Shown one piece after another: positions 16,724-26,449 of a DNA stretch of 64,000 nucleotides. The notes under the pieces are model-generated. The model saw nothing but the letters and a program-made list of their open reading frames with translations, searched no databases and was not told the DNA's origin. Both the position numbers and the translations under genes were made by a program. The DNA comes from Streptomyces sp. TP-A0356 (GTDB taxonomy: Bacteria; Actinomycetota; Actinomycetes; Streptomycetales; Streptomycetaceae): contig NZ_BBZJ01000016.1 in NCBI RefSeq assembly GCF_001417775.1, positions 1-64,000 on the forward strand, given 5' to 3'. Positions within the stretch are counted from its first letter, which is position 1, and every line of letters starts with the position of its first letter.

Positions 16724-17896
16724 GTGGCGCACACGGGCGGCTCGGCGGCAGGGCCGGGGAGAGGGCGCAGGGCGCGCACCGTGGTACTGCGCCCCCGGCC
16801 GCCGCACTCCCGTCACCTCCTTCGGCGCGCCTCGGCCGCCCCCGGGGGCTCGGTTGCCGAGCGCACCGTGCCCTGGCTGCGCGTCGCCGCCGCCTACGCC
16901 TGGCGTCTGATCCTGGTCGGCGTCGTGGTCTACGGCGCCTTCACCATCCTGGGCCGCTTCCAGCTGATCGCCGTGGCCCTGTTCCTGGCGCTCGTCATCA
17001 CCTCGATCCTGCGGCCCGTCACCGACCTGCTGAACCGAGGGCTTCCACGGCCCCTCAGCGTCGCGATCGCCCTCATCGGCAGCCTGCTGCTGCTGTTCTC
17101 CCTGCTCGCCTTCATCGGTGAGGCGGTGGCGGGCGAGTGGGCGAAGCTGGCCAGCGAGTTCCGCGGCGGCATCGGCCAGATCGAACGCTGGCTCGAACGC
17201 CCGCCGTTCCGGCTCAGTCCCCGCAGACTCTCCGATCTGCAGGGGCAGATCGTCTCCTACCTCTCGTCCCATCGGTCCAGCCTGCTCAGCAGCGCCGTCA
17301 GCGGTCTCGGCAGGGCTGTCGAACTGATCACGGGGGCCGCGCTCGCGCTCTTCTCCTCCGTCTTCTTCATCCACTCCGGCGAACGCCTGTGGGGCTGGGC
17401 GAGTGACCAGTTCCTGCCCAGGGCCGCGCGGCCGACGTGGGACCGGATGGGGCACGCGGCCTGGCGGACGTTCGCCGGCTACACGCGGGGCATCATCATC
17501 GTGGCCGCCACCAACGCCATCCTCGTGGGCATCGTCCTGCTCCTGCTGCGGGTTCCGCTGGCTCTGCCGCTGACGCTGCTGGAGTTCTTCGCCACGTTCG
17601 TGCCGCTGATCGGCTCGCCGGTCGCGCTGGGTGTGGCCACGGTGGTCGCCCTCGCCGGGCGCGGTCCCCTCACGGCCGCGGCCGTGCTGCTGCTCATCGT
17701 CGTCATCGGCCAACTGGAGGGGCACGTCCTGCATCCCGTCGTGATGAGCTGGGCCGTCCGCCTCCACCCGCTGGTCGTCGCCGTGTCCGTCATCGCGGGC
17801 AGCATCGTGGCGGGCGTGATCGGCGCCATCGTGGCCGTCCCGTTCGTCTCCGTCGCCTGGGCGGTTCTGCAGGCGCTGCGGCCCCGGCCCCCGTGA
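16724..17896 (+). CDS. AI-2E family transporter (PerM-like membrane protein)
   Basis: 390 aa from a GTG with GGGAGG close upstream; in-frame ATGs at 16694 and 16664 lack a spaced ribosome site. After an Arg-rich N-terminus come about eight membrane helices: the first pair (LILVGVVVYGAFTILG, LIAVALFLALVITSIL), a long central soluble segment (EWAKLASEFRGGIGQIERWLE), then the family signature FAGYTRGIIIVAATNAILVG, LEFFATFVPLIGSPVAL and GQLEGHVLHPVVMSWAVRLHPL. Members export small molecules or exchange Na+/H+; the substrate here is unknown. Confidence 0.87.
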   Translation: MAHTGGSAAGPGRGRRARTVVLRPRPPHSRHLLRRASAAPGGSVAERTVPWLRVAAAYAWRLILVGVVVYGAFTILGRFQLIAVALFLALVITSILRPVTDLLNRGLPRPLSVAIALIGSLLLLFSLLAFIGEAVAGEWAKLASEFRGGIGQIERWLERPPFRLSPRRLSDLQGQIVSYLSSHRSSLLSSAVSGLGRAVELITGAALALFSSVFFIHSGERLWGWASDQFLPRAARPTWDRMGHAAWRTFAGYTRGIIIVAATNAILVGIVLLLLRVPLALPLTLLEFFATFVPLIGSPVALGVATVVALAGRGPLTAAAVLLLIVVIGQLEGHVLHPVVMSWAVRLHPLVVAVSVIAGSIVAGVIGAIVAVPFVSVAWAVLQALRPRPP

Positions 17897-17992
17897 CGTC
17901 CGGCGGCCGGCGGTGGGGCGCGCGGCCCACCGGCCTGTGCCACGCTGACTCGCGGGGGCGGCGACACGCGAACCGGAAGCACGGGAGGCGAT

Positions 17993-19552
17993 GTGGGCCC
18001 CGACGAGCGAGGTACGCCGGAAGACCTGCTGCGCAGGCACTTCCTCGGAGCCTGCGCCGGCCTCGGGCTGGCCTCGGCGACCGCCTCCGCCTGCGACTCG
18101 TCCGCTCCCGCCCGCGAGCGTCCCCGGGCCACGGTCTCCCCCCGGGCCGAGGCGGAACGCGACCGCGCGGGGACACCCGATTGGCGTATCCGGTCGGAGG
18201 GTCCTGCCAGGTCCGTCGCCGGTTACGCGGACCGGGTGAGCGTGACAGCGGGCGAGGAGTGCGGCCTGTACGTCTCGACGACCGCGCCGTCATTCCGTGT
18301 GTCGGCCTTCCGCGTCGGCTGGTACGGCGGTGCGCAGGCCCGGCTCGTCTGGGCCTCCGAGCGCATACCGGGCCGGGCCCAGCCAGGACCGCGCATCCTG
18401 TCAGGCACCCGCACGGTGCGCGCCGACTGGCGGCGCACGCTCACGATCGGCACGGCCGGCTGGCCCGAGGGCGCGTATCTGCTGCGGCTGGAGGCGGACA
18501 ACGGCCACCAGCGCTACGTCCCGCTGATCGTGCGCTCCACTCAGGGCACCGGCCGTACGGTCCTGATGCACGCCCCGGCCACCTGGCAGGCGTACAACGG
18601 CTGGGGCGGCTACAGCCTCTACGCCGGCGCCTCCGGCGCGTACGCCGACCGGTCGCTCGCCGTCAGCTTCGACCGGCCCTATGACGCCGAGGGCGCGCAG
18701 AAGTTCCTGGTGTACGAGCGGGCGGCGGTGGTCCTGGCCGAACGGCTGGGCATACCGCTCGCGTACACCACCGGCACGGACGTGCACCGCGACCCGGAGG
18801 TCCTGCGCGGCGCCACCGCCGTGGTCTGTCTCGGTCACGACGAGTACTGGACCCCGGAGCAGCGGCGGCACGTCACCGAGGCCCGCGACGCCGGCGCCAA
18901 CATCGCGTTCCTCGGCGCCAACACCTGCTTCCGCAGGGTCCGCCTTGAGCGGAGCGGAACACTGCCCGACCGCACGGTCGTCTGCTACAAGTCCTCCGTC
19001 CGGGCCGACCCCTGCTACGCGACCCGCCCCACTCTGGCGACGACCGACTTCCGCCAGGCACCGGCCGCCGACCCGGAGTCGTCGTTGACGGGCGTGCTCT
19101 ACGAGGGCTATCCGACGGACGCACCGTACGTCGTCCACGCGGCGGACCACTGGCTGTACGAGGGGACGGGCGTACGGTCCGGAGACGGCTTCGGCCACCT
19201 GGTCGGTGTCGAGTACGACCGGGTCACACCGGGTGCGCCCGTCCCCGAACCGCTGGAGATAACGGCACACTCCCCCCTGGTGTGCGGCGGCCGGCGCAGC
19301 CACAGCGACTCGGCCTACTACACGGTCCCGAGCGGCGCGGGCGTCTTCGCGACGGGCACCATGCGCTGGGTGGAGGCGCTCATGGCCGGCACCGCCGACG
19401 GCGGCCGTGACCACGGCATGGACACCCGCACCCGCGCGTTCGTGACCCGCACCACGGAGAACCTGCTGCGCGCCTTCGCGCAGGGCCCCGTGGCCCGCCA
19501 CCGCCCCGCACCGCGGCCGAACGTGAGCGAGGTGTACAAGGGCACGGTGTGA
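17993..19552 (+). CDS. Secreted lipoprotein with N,N-dimethylformamidase beta-subunit-like domain
   Basis: 519 aa from a GTG behind GGGAGG. The N-terminus has a twin-arginine motif (LRRHFLGACAGLGLA) and a lipobox-like ASAC with C34, so it is probably a Tat-exported, lipid-anchored protein. The body matches the DMFase beta-like C-terminal domain: FRVGWYGGAQARLVW, PATWQAYNGWGGYSLY, AVVCLGHDEYWTPEQR and GANIAFLGANTCFRRVRLE. These form a glutamine-amidotransferase-like fold. Homologs are common in Streptomyces; substrates are unknown. Confidence 0.8.
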   Translation: MGPDERGTPEDLLRRHFLGACAGLGLASATASACDSSAPARERPRATVSPRAEAERDRAGTPDWRIRSEGPARSVAGYADRVSVTAGEECGLYVSTTAPSFRVSAFRVGWYGGAQARLVWASERIPGRAQPGPRILSGTRTVRADWRRTLTIGTAGWPEGAYLLRLEADNGHQRYVPLIVRSTQGTGRTVLMHAPATWQAYNGWGGYSLYAGASGAYADRSLAVSFDRPYDAEGAQKFLVYERAAVVLAERLGIPLAYTTGTDVHRDPEVLRGATAVVCLGHDEYWTPEQRRHVTEARDAGANIAFLGANTCFRRVRLERSGTLPDRTVVCYKSSVRADPCYATRPTLATTDFRQAPAADPESSLTGVLYEGYPTDAPYVVHAADHWLYEGTGVRSGDGFGHLVGVEYDRVTPGAPVPEPLEITAHSPLVCGGRRSHSDSAYYTVPSGAGVFATGTMRWVEALMAGTADGGRDHGMDTRTRAFVTRTTENLLRAFAQGPVARHRPAPRPNVSEVYKGTV

Positions 19553-19554
19553 GG

Positions 19555-19587
19555 CGGCGCGCGGGTCACCGTGCTCCCGGCGCGCCG
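19555..19587. terminator. Terminator between convergent genes
   Basis: Inverted repeat CGGCGCGC-GGG / CCC-GGCGCGCCG with a 10-nt loop, between the lipoprotein stop (19552) and the hypE stop (19610). One bulged base. It probably ends both transcripts. Confidence 0.55.
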
Positions 19588-19609
19588 ACGCCCTCATCCG
19601 CCGCACACG

Positions 19610-20689
19610 TCAGCAGATCCTCGGCAGTTGCTCCCCGATCGGGAGGTCCACCACCCGGGTGCCGCCCAGGCCGGTGCGGGCCACCACCATGCCCGGATGC
19701 TCCGCCACGGCCTCGCCGATGATCGTGGCCTCCGTACCGAGCGGGTGAGCCCGCATCGCGTCCAGTACCGCGTCGGCGTGCTCGCGCGGGACGAACGCCA
19801 CCAGCTTGCCCTCGTTGGCGACGTACAGGGGGTCCAGGCCCAGCACGGCACAGGCGTTGGCGACGGGCGGCGGGACGGGGATCGCGCGCTCCCTGACGAC
19901 GACGCCGGTGCCCGAGGCCGTCGCGATCTCGTTCAGGGCGGCCGCCAGGCCGCCCCGGGTGGGGTCGCGCAGTACGTGCAGGTCCGGGGTGACGGCGAGC
20001 ATCGCGTCGACCAGTCCGCCGAGGGCCGCGCAGTCGCTCTCGATCTCCACGCCGAATTCCAGGCCCTCGCGGACGCTCATGATCGCCACGCCGTGCACGC
20101 CGATCGCGCCACTGGCGATCACCACGTCGCCGGGGACGACCCGCTGCGGCCGCAGGTCGACGCCCGCCGGGATGAGCCCGATACCGGCGGTGTTGATGAA
20201 GATGCCGTCGCCGTGACCGGCCTCCACCACCTTGGTGTCGCCCGTCGCCACCTCGACGCCGGCGGCCCGCGCGGCCACACCGAGCGCGTCGGCGACGCGG
20301 GCGACCGTCTCCACCTCGACGCCCTCCTCCAGGATGAACCCGCAGGACAGGTACGACGCCCGGGCACCGCTCATGGCCAGGTCGTTGACAGTGCCGTTGA
20401 CGGCGAGGTCACCGATGCTGCCACCGGGGAAGAACAGCGGTCGTACCACGAAAGAGTCGGTGGAGAAGGCCAGTCGGAGGCCGCCCAGCGACAGGGCGGC
20501 GGCATCGCCCAGCTGGGCGAGCGCGTCGCCCCCGAAGGCGGGCGCGAACACGTGCTGGACCAGTTCGGCGGAGAGCGCCCCGCCCCCGCCGTGCCCCATG
20601 ACGATGCGGGGCTGGTCGCGCAGCGGAGCGGGACAGGTCCAGGCCGCCGGATCCAGGGCCGGGCTGCGCAGGTCGGTGGTCTCAGACAA
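19610..20689 (-). CDS. hypE: Hydrogenase maturation protein HypE (carbamoyl dehydratase)
   Basis: 359 aa. HypE dehydrates the thiocarbamate on its C-terminal cysteine to thiocyanate, supplying the CN ligands of the [NiFe] site with HypF. The C-terminus ends in the required PRIC. The ATP-binding PurM-like domain shows [31 protein letters not shown] and [20 protein letters not shown]. The start is an unusual TTG that overlaps the hypD stop by 8 nt (TTGTCTGA), with GGGAGG upstream, so translation is coupled to hypD. It is the last gene of the hyp operon. Confidence 0.95.
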   Translation of the reverse strand: MSETTDLRSPALDPAAWTCPAPLRDQPRIVMGHGGGGALSAELVQHVFAPAFGGDALAQLGDAAALSLGGLRLAFSTDSFVVRPLFFPGGSIGDLAVNGTVNDLAMSGARASYLSCGFILEEGVEVETVARVADALGVAARAAGVEVATGDTKVVEAGHGDGIFINTAGIGLIPAGVDLRPQRVVPGDVVIASGAIGVHGVAIMSVREGLEFGVEIESDCAALGGLVDAMLAVTPDLHVLRDPTRGGLAAALNEIATASGTGVVVRERAIPVPPPVANACAVLGLDPLYVANEGKLVAFVPREHADAVLDAMRAHPLGTEATIIGEAVAEHPGMVVARTGLGGTRVVDLPIGEQLPRIC

Positions 20690-21806
20690 GGGAGGTCGCC
20701 TCCCGGGGGGCGGGGGTGAGGTCCAGACGTCGGTAGAGGTAGTACGCGGCGCAGGCGCCCTCGCTGGAGACCATCGTGGCCCCGAGCGGGGTACGCGGGG
20801 TGCACAGGGTGCCGAACGCCTCGCACTCGTGCGGCTTGATCAGGCCCTGAAGTACCTCGCCGCTTCGGCAGGCGGCCGGTTCCCGGGTCTGGATGCCCTC
20901 GACCGAGAAGCGGTGCTCGGCGTCGTAGTCGCGGTACTTGGCGGACAGCCGCCAGCCGCTGTCGGGGATTACGCCGATGCCCCGCCAGGCGCGGTCGGTG
21001 ACCTCGAAGACGTCCTCCAGCATGGCCTTGGCGGCCGGGTTCCCCTCGGGGCGCACCGCACGGGCGTAGGCGTTGTCGACGGTGTGTTCGCCGCGCTCCA
21101 GCTGCGCCACGGTGCGGCGTACGCCCTCGAGGATGTCCAGGGGCTCGAACCCGGTCACGACGATCGGGACGCGATGGCGCTGCGCCAGCTCGGGGTACTC
21201 CTCGACGCCCATCACGCTGCACACGTGTCCGGCGGCCAGGAAGCCCTGGACCCGGCAGCTCGGGGAGCGCATGATCGCCTCGATGGCCGGGGGTACGCGC
21301 ACATGGGACACCAGCAGGCTGAAGTTCGGGATGCCGAGCCGGCGGGCCTGATACACCGTCATCGCGTTGGGCGGCGCGGTCGTCTCGAAGCCGATACCGA
21401 AGAACACCACCTGCCGGTCGGGGTTCTGCTGGGCGATCCCGAGGGCGTCGAGCGGCGAGTAGACGACTCGTACGTCCCCGCCCTCGCCCCGCACCTGGAA
21501 CAGATCGCGTCCGGTACCGGGCACCCTCAGCATGTCGCCGAAGGAACAGAAGATCACCTCGGGTCGGGAGGCGATCTCCAGTGCCTTGTCGATGACCTCC
21601 AAGGGGGTCACGCACACGGGACAGCCGGGCCCGTGGATCAGTTCGACCTGCTCCGGCAGCAGTTGGTCGATGCCGTGGCGGATGATGGTGTGCGTCTGAC
21701 CGCCGCAGACCTCCATCAGCGCCCAGGGCCTGGTCACCGTTGCGTGGATCTCGTCGAGGAGCCGGCGTGCCAGATCCGGGTCCTGGAACTCGTCGATGTA
21801 CTTCAC
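20682..21806 (-). CDS. hypD: Hydrogenase maturation factor HypD
   Basis: 374 aa. HypD is the Fe-S scaffold that, with HypC, assembles Fe(CN)2CO. Visible motifs: [27 protein letters not shown], the [14 protein letters not shown] segment, GHVCSVMG, and the C-terminal cluster ligands in [21 protein letters not shown] and [23 protein letters not shown]. The GTG start overlaps the hypC stop by 4 nt (GTGA) and follows GGAGGCGAGGAA. Length is normal for the family. Confidence 0.96.
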   Translation of the reverse strand: MKYIDEFQDPDLARRLLDEIHATVTRPWALMEVCGGQTHTIIRHGIDQLLPEQVELIHGPGCPVCVTPLEVIDKALEIASRPEVIFCSFGDMLRVPGTGRDLFQVRGEGGDVRVVYSPLDALGIAQQNPDRQVVFFGIGFETTAPPNAMTVYQARRLGIPNFSLLVSHVRVPPAIEAIMRSPSCRVQGFLAAGHVCSVMGVEEYPELAQRHRVPIVVTGFEPLDILEGVRRTVAQLERGEHTVDNAYARAVRPEGNPAAKAMLEDVFEVTDRAWRGIGVIPDSGWRLSAKYRDYDAEHRFSVEGIQTREPAACRSGEVLQGLIKPHECEAFGTLCTPRTPLGATMVSSEGACAAYYLYRRLDLTPAPREATSLV

Positions 21807-22111
21807 TTCCTCGCCTCCTCGTGCGCGGGCGGGAGCGCTCCGCCCGCTTCCGCGGCCGCTTCCCAGGGGTCGCCGAACTCCTCCTGCAGCATGCCGAGGG
21901 TTTCGAACAGTTCGAGCGTCTGCTTCGCGGACTCCTCGTCGAGGCGCTGCAGGGCGAAGCCGACGTGGACGATGGCGTACTCGCCGACCTGGATGTCCTG
22001 CAGGTACTCCAGGCACACCTCCTTGACCACGCCGCCGAAGTCGACGTTGGCCATCCGGGTGCCGTCGCGTTCCTCGATGTCCAGCACTCTGCCGGGTACC
22101 GCCAGGCACAT
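21803..22111 (-). CDS. hypC: Hydrogenase assembly chaperone HypC
   Basis: 102 aa, beginning [17 protein letters not shown] with the essential Cys2 that binds the Fe(CN)2CO unit. The OB-fold core continues [16 protein letters not shown] and [18 protein letters not shown]. The C-terminal extension ([20 protein letters not shown]) is longer than in the E. coli protein. Start 52 bp after hypF. The stop overlaps the hypD start. Confidence 0.95.
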   Translation of the reverse strand: MCLAVPGRVLDIEERDGTRMANVDFGGVVKEVCLEYLQDIQVGEYAIVHVGFALQRLDEESAKQTLELFETLGMLQEEFGDPWEAAAEAGGALPPAHEEARK

Positions 22112-22163
22112 GGGCCTCTCCTCGCTGTGGGTGGTCGTCGCCGGGCACTGCCGGGACGGTTCG

Positions 22164-24557
22164 TCAGTCGGGGGCTTCGGTCCGGTTCGCCGCGCGGGCG
22201 GCCACCACGAGCTGGCCGAGGGCCAGACCGCCGTCGCCCGGCGGCACCAGGTGGTGGCGCAGCACCGTGAAGCCGTCCGCGTCAAGGGCCTTCGCGCAGG
22301 CCGAGGACAGCAGGGAGTTGAGGAACACGCCACCGGTCAGGGCGACCGTGTCCACTCCGTGCCGCTTACGCGCCAGCACGCACAGCCGATGCACGAGACC
22401 GGCCACAGCCCGGTGGAAGCGGGCCGCGACGAGGGCCGGTTCCGCGCCGGCCCGCAGGTCCTCGACGATCGCCGTCAGCAGGGGCGCCGCGTCCGCCGCC
22501 ACCGGGCCGCCGTCCGGCCGGGCCGCCCGGACGGCGAAGGGGTAGGCGGCGGTGTCCCCTGCTGGTGCCCGTAGCGCGGCGGCCTCCAGCTCGACGGCGG
22601 CCTGGGCCTCGTAGCCGGACCGGTGGCACACGCCCGCCAGGGACGACACCGCGTCGAAGAGCCGGCCCATGCTGGAGGTGGGGACGCAGTTCAGGTTCCG
22701 CTCCAACTGCCGTGCCAGCACGGGGCGTTCGTCGGACGGACAGGCGGCCACGCAGGCGAGATCGTCCGACCAGCCGATGCCGGCCGCGCGCAGATGCGCG
22801 AGCGCCATGCGGTACGGCCGGTGCACGGCGGCGTCTGCGCCGGGCAGCGGAACATACGCGAGGTGCCCGAACCGGGTGTAGCCGTCGTAGTCGGCGAGCA
22901 GGAACTCCCCGCCCCATACGGCCCCGTCGTCCCCGTAGCCCGTGCCGTCGAAGGCGACTCCCATCACCGTCCGGCCGCCGTCGAGCCCGTGCTCGGCCAT
23001 CGCGGCGGCGACATGGGCGTGGTGGTGCTGGACGCGGACGACGGGCCGGTCCCCCGCGTTCCGGGTGGCCCACCGGGCGGAGCGGTAGGCGGGATGCCGG
23101 TCGGCGGCCAGCAGCCGGGGCCGCACCGGGGTGATCGCCCGCAGTTGTGCCTCGGCGCGTTCGAAGGCCCGCTGGGTGGCCAGGTCGTCCATGTCTCCGA
23201 TGTGGGCGGACAGCCAGGCGCGGCGTCCCTCGCCGAGGCAGAACACGTTCTTGAGGTCTCCGCCGACGGCGAGGGCGGGGCGCACGGGCACCGGAAGCGT
23301 CAGCGGAAGGGGGGCGTACCCACGGGCGCGCCGCACGATCAGCGGCTGTCCGTCGCACACGCGCACCACCGAGTCGTCGCACGGGACGTGGATCGGCCGG
23401 TCGTGCGTGAGCCAGGCGTCGGCCAGGCGTGCCAGCCGTCGAAGCGCCTCCCCGTCGTCGGTGACGATCGGCTCGCCGGACACATTGCCGCTGGTCATGA
23501 CGAGCAGCCGGGGGCCCTCGGGGTCGCCGGGCAGACCGAACAGGAGATGGTGCAGCGGGGTGTACGGCAGCATGATGCCGAGGTCGGGGCTGCCGGGCGC
23601 GACGGTCTCGGCCGGCCGCGGGGCTTCGGGCGCCTGCGCGGCGGCACGGCGGCGCAGCAGCACGATGGGTCTGGTGCTGCCGGTGAGCAGGCCGCGCTCC
23701 TCGGGAGCGAGTCGTACGAGGTGCTCGATGTCGTCGAGTCCGGCGGCCATCACGGCGAAGGGCTTGTCCCCCCGGGCCTTGCGGCGGCGCAGCCGCGCGA
23801 CGACGGCGGCGTCGGTGGCGTCGCAGGCCAGGTGGTAGCCGCCCAGGCCCTTGACCGCGAGGATCGCCCCGCTCGCCAGAAGCCCGCGCGCCCCGGCGAT
23901 CGGGTCCCCTTCCGTGCTGCCTTCCGGTGGACCGCCGTCCGGGCCGGCGACGAGCAGGCGCAGCCGTGGTCCGCAGGCCGGGCAGGCCACCGGCTGTGCG
24001 TGGAAGCGGCGGTCGGCCGGATCGGCGTACTCGCGGGCACAGTCGGGACACAGGGCGAAGCCGGCCATGGTGGTCTGCGCCCGGTCGTAGGGGACGCCGG
24101 TGACGATCGTGAACCTCGGGCCGCAGTGCGTGCAGTTGACGAAGGCGTGACGGTGACGCCGGTCGGCGGGATCGGCCAGCTCACGCAGACACGCCTCACA
24201 GGTGGCCGTGTCGGGCGGGATCAGGGTTCCCGAGGGGCCGTCCGTGCGGGAGGCGAGGATGGTGAAGGCGCTGTCACCGGTGGCGGGCACCTCCTGGTGG
24301 TCGACGGAGTCCACCCGGGCGAGCGGGGGCGCGTCCACGGCGATGCGCTCGCAGAACCGGGCGACGGCCTGGGGTGCTCCCTCGACCTCGGCGACGACGC
24401 CCTCGGGGGTGTTGGTGACGTGCCCGGACAGGTCCAGGGCGGTGGCGAGGGCGTGGACGTAGGGCCGGAAGCCGACACCCTGCACCACGCCCCGCACCGT
24501 GACCCTTCTGCGCAGCCGCCACCGGACCCCGACGGCCGTCGAGGGCGGAGCGCTCAC
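22164..24557 (-). CDS. hypF: Carbamoyltransferase HypF
   Basis: 797 aa. HypF makes carbamoyl-adenylate from carbamoyl phosphate and moves the carbamoyl group to HypE. Domain order: acylphosphatase-like (about 13-100, RGVVQGVGFRPYVHALA); two zinc fingers (about 115-190, CEACLREL...CTHCGPRF and CPDCAREY...CPACGPRL); YrdC-like (about 210-400, LAVKGLGGYHLACDA); Kae1-like (about 430-780, VQHHHAHVAAAMAEHG, FDGTGYGDDGAVWGGEF). The GTG start overlaps the hypB stop by 4 nt. All modules are present, so it should be functional. Confidence 0.96.
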   Translation of the reverse strand: MSAPPSTAVGVRWRLRRRVTVRGVVQGVGFRPYVHALATALDLSGHVTNTPEGVVAEVEGAPQAVARFCERIAVDAPPLARVDSVDHQEVPATGDSAFTILASRTDGPSGTLIPPDTATCEACLRELADPADRRHRHAFVNCTHCGPRFTIVTGVPYDRAQTTMAGFALCPDCAREYADPADRRFHAQPVACPACGPRLRLLVAGPDGGPPEGSTEGDPIAGARGLLASGAILAVKGLGGYHLACDATDAAVVARLRRRKARGDKPFAVMAAGLDDIEHLVRLAPEERGLLTGSTRPIVLLRRRAAAQAPEAPRPAETVAPGSPDLGIMLPYTPLHHLLFGLPGDPEGPRLLVMTSGNVSGEPIVTDDGEALRRLARLADAWLTHDRPIHVPCDDSVVRVCDGQPLIVRRARGYAPLPLTLPVPVRPALAVGGDLKNVFCLGEGRRAWLSAHIGDMDDLATQRAFERAEAQLRAITPVRPRLLAADRHPAYRSARWATRNAGDRPVVRVQHHHAHVAAAMAEHGLDGGRTVMGVAFDGTGYGDDGAVWGGEFLLADYDGYTRFGHLAYVPLPGADAAVHRPYRMALAHLRAAGIGWSDDLACVAACPSDERPVLARQLERNLNCVPTSSMGRLFDAVSSLAGVCHRSGYEAQAAVELEAAALRAPAGDTAAYPFAVRAARPDGGPVAADAAPLLTAIVEDLRAGAEPALVAARFHRAVAGLVHRLCVLARKRHGVDTVALTGGVFLNSLLSSACAKALDADGFTVLRHHLVPPGDGGLALGQLVVAARAANRTEAPD

Positions 24558-25309
24558 GAGCGGGACTGCGCCATGACGTCGGTGCCGTGCGTGTGGTCGT
24601 GCGTATGCGTGTGAGCGTGGGGCTCACGGGCCATGACGGGTCTGTGCGGCGGGGCGCCGTCCGCCGCGGCCAGTGCCCGGTCGAGCAGGGCGCCGACGCC
24701 CAGCTCCCGGCGGGCCGAGGTCATCAGCACCTCGACACCGGGGTTGACCTGTTCGACGTTGGCGCGGAACGCGGCCTCGTCGAAGGCGACCGCCTCCGCG
24801 ATGTCGGTCTTGGTGACCACCACCAGGTGGGCGAGGCCGAACGCGGTGGGGTACTTGAGCGGCTTGTCCTCGCCCTCGGTCACGGAGGCGAGCACGACGC
24901 GCAGTGTCTCGCCCAGGTCGTAGGAGGCCGGGCAGACGAGGTTGCCGACGTTCTCCACGAACAGCAGCCGGGTCGCGTCCGGCAGCCATCCCTCCAGGTG
25001 GCCGGCGAGCATCGCCGCCTCCAGGTGGCACAGCCCGTCGGTGAGGACCTGTTTGACGGGGACTCCCGAACGCGCCAGCCGCGCCGCGTCGTTCTCGGTG
25101 GCGAGATCGGCGGTCAGCGCGGCCACCGGCACGGACCGCTCCCGGGCCACGACCAGTTCGCGTTCCAGCAGGGCGGTCTTGCCGCTGCCCGGGCTGGAGA
25201 GCAGATTGACGACCGTGGTGCCGCGGTCGGCCAGCTCGGTGCGCAGGGTGTGCGCGGCCCGGTCGTTCTTGGCGAGTACGGCCTGTTGCAGGTCGACCAC
25301 ACGGCACAT
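24554..25309 (-). CDS. hypB: Hydrogenase nickel-incorporation GTPase HypB with C-terminal His tail
   Basis: 251 aa. SIMIBI-class GTPase that, with HypA, delivers nickel to the large subunit. The P-loop LSSPGSGKT is at 37-45. The metal-site motif is DGLCHLEAAM, where E. coli has GCHLDA-type sequence. Further motifs are LLFVENVGNLVCPASYDLGE and VVVTKTDIAEA (G4, NK/TKxD). A histidine-rich tail with His at every second position from 231 to 241 sits at the C-terminus; in other HypB proteins such a nickel-storage stretch is N-terminal. It starts 3 bp after hypA. Confidence 0.94.
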   Translation of the reverse strand: MCRVVDLQQAVLAKNDRAAHTLRTELADRGTTVVNLLSSPGSGKTALLERELVVARERSVPVAALTADLATENDAARLARSGVPVKQVLTDGLCHLEAAMLAGHLEGWLPDATRLLFVENVGNLVCPASYDLGETLRVVLASVTEGEDKPLKYPTAFGLAHLVVVTKTDIAEAVAFDEAAFRANVEQVNPGVEVLMTSARRELGVGALLDRALAAADGAPPHRPVMAREPHAHTHTHDHTHGTDVMAQSRS

Positions 25310-25312
25310 GGT

Positions 25313-25708
25313 TCAGCGCTCCTCGGGGGTCGGTTCGGGGGTGGCGGTGGGCGTCCGGCCGTCCTCCCACCGCACGCCGACGATCTGCAGTTCACGGCCG
25401 GACAGCAGGTCGGTGCTTCCCCCGTCGCAGCGCGGACAGCTGAGCAGGGGCGGCATGCCGACGGCCCATTCGTGCGCGCACGGTGCGCAGCGGGCTCGCC
25501 CGGGCACGGTGTCGGTGACCAGCTCCGCGCCTTCCAGCACGGTCCCGGCACAGGCAAGTTCGAAGCAGAAGGACAGGGCGTCGGGTACGACTCCGGCCAA
25601 CTCGCCCACCTGGAGCCGTACCGAATGCACCGCGGTGACGTCGCCGGCCCGCTCGGCCGCCTCTTCCACCTGGCCGATCACCGCCAGTGCGATGGACATC
25701 TCGTGCAT
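25313..25708 (-). CDS. hypA: Hydrogenase nickel chaperone HypA
   Basis: 131 aa beginning MHEMSIALAVIGQVEEAAE, with the nickel-binding MHE N-terminus. The zinc domain has two CxxC pairs (ARCAPCAHEW and LSCPRCDGG). The C-terminal 15 residues are a Thr/Pro/Glu tail. GGAGACCC precedes the ATG. A 195-bp gap separates it from the endopeptidase gene upstream, the largest gap in the hyp operon, so a secondary promoter there is possible. Confidence 0.94.
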   Translation of the reverse strand: MHEMSIALAVIGQVEEAAERAGDVTAVHSVRLQVGELAGVVPDALSFCFELACAGTVLEGAELVTDTVPGRARCAPCAHEWAVGMPPLLSCPRCDGGSTDLLSGRELQIVGVRWEDGRTPTATPEPTPEER

Positions 25709-25734
25709 GGGTCTCCGTCCCGGCGAAGGCCGGC

Positions 25735-25753
25735 CCCGCCCCGTGGGGGCGGG
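25735..25753. other. G/C hairpin in the gap before hypA
   Basis: CCCGCCCC/GGGGCGGG stem with a 3-nt loop, about 30 bp upstream of hypA. It could attenuate read-through from the upstream hydrogenase genes or be part of the leader structure. There is no U-tract. Confidence 0.3.
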
Positions 25754-25903
25754 CGGGCGCGGCGCGGCGCGCCGACGTCCATTAGAGGTGAGGCACCCCG
25801 GGCAGGCGCACCGGCACGCCGTCGCCCCGGGGCCGCGTACGCCGTTCGCCGCAACGGCACAGGACGGCACGGCACGGTGCGGTCGGCCGGAGGGCGGCGC
25901 CCG

Positions 25904-26449
25904 TCACTTCGCGGCGTCGCGCGCGAGAGCCGCCGCCGCGGGCTCATCCGGTTCGCCGGCCCGCAGGATCTCTTCGATCAGCCGGACGGCCTCCGGTACG
26001 GCGCCGGCCACCGGCGGGCTGAGGCCGATGCGTTCCTCGACCGAGGCGGGTTCGCATCCCACCACCAGGGTGCGCCGCGGCGGCCGTCCTCCGGTGCCGT
26101 CGCAGAGCGTGGCCATCAGGGCGAGTACGGCGTCGGGGGTCATCCGGTGGCCGTCGAGCAGCGCGCCCTGCGGGCCGTCTCCTGCCGCGCTGTCGTGCTC
26201 GATGACGTACAGGGTGCCCGGGTCCTGGCCGCGCGCGGTGGCGTCCACCAGGATCAGGGTGTCGTAGCCGTCGAGGAGCTGGTAGGCGAGGTGCACTCCT
26301 CGTACGCCGATGTCCGCGACCTCGACGTGGCCGGGCAGGTGACGCCCGGTCAGCGCGCGCACGGTCTCCACGCCGAAGCCGTCGTCCCCGAGGAAGACGT
26401 TCCCGATCCCGGCCACGAGGACCCTGCCACCGTCCGGTGGAACGCTCAT
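25904..26449 (-). CDS. [NiFe] hydrogenase large-subunit maturation endopeptidase
   Basis: 181 aa. The HyaD/HybD/HycI-type fold begins VLVAGIGNVFLGDDGFGVETV, with the conserved nickel-contacting acidic residue in LGDDG. It continues VEVADIGVRGVHLAYQLLDGYDTLILVDA and HRMTPDAVLALM (metal-site His). The enzyme removes the C-terminal peptide of the large subunit after nickel insertion; the predicted target is HhyL, cut after H575. The ATG overlaps the stop of the upstream gene by 4 nt (ATGA). Confidence 0.9.
   Translation of the reverse strand: MSVPPDGGRVLVAGIGNVFLGDDGFGVETVRALTGRHLPGHVEVADIGVRGVHLAYQLLDGYDTLILVDATARGQDPGTLYVIEHDSAAGDGPQGALLDGHRMTPDAVLALMATLCDGTGGRPPRRTLVVGCEPASVEERIGLSPPVAGAVPEAVRLIEEILRAGEPDEPAAAALARDAAK

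Noticed and set aside
22623..24614. 663-aa plus-strand frame opposite hypF
   Set aside because: Antisense shadow of hypF, which has all expected domains.
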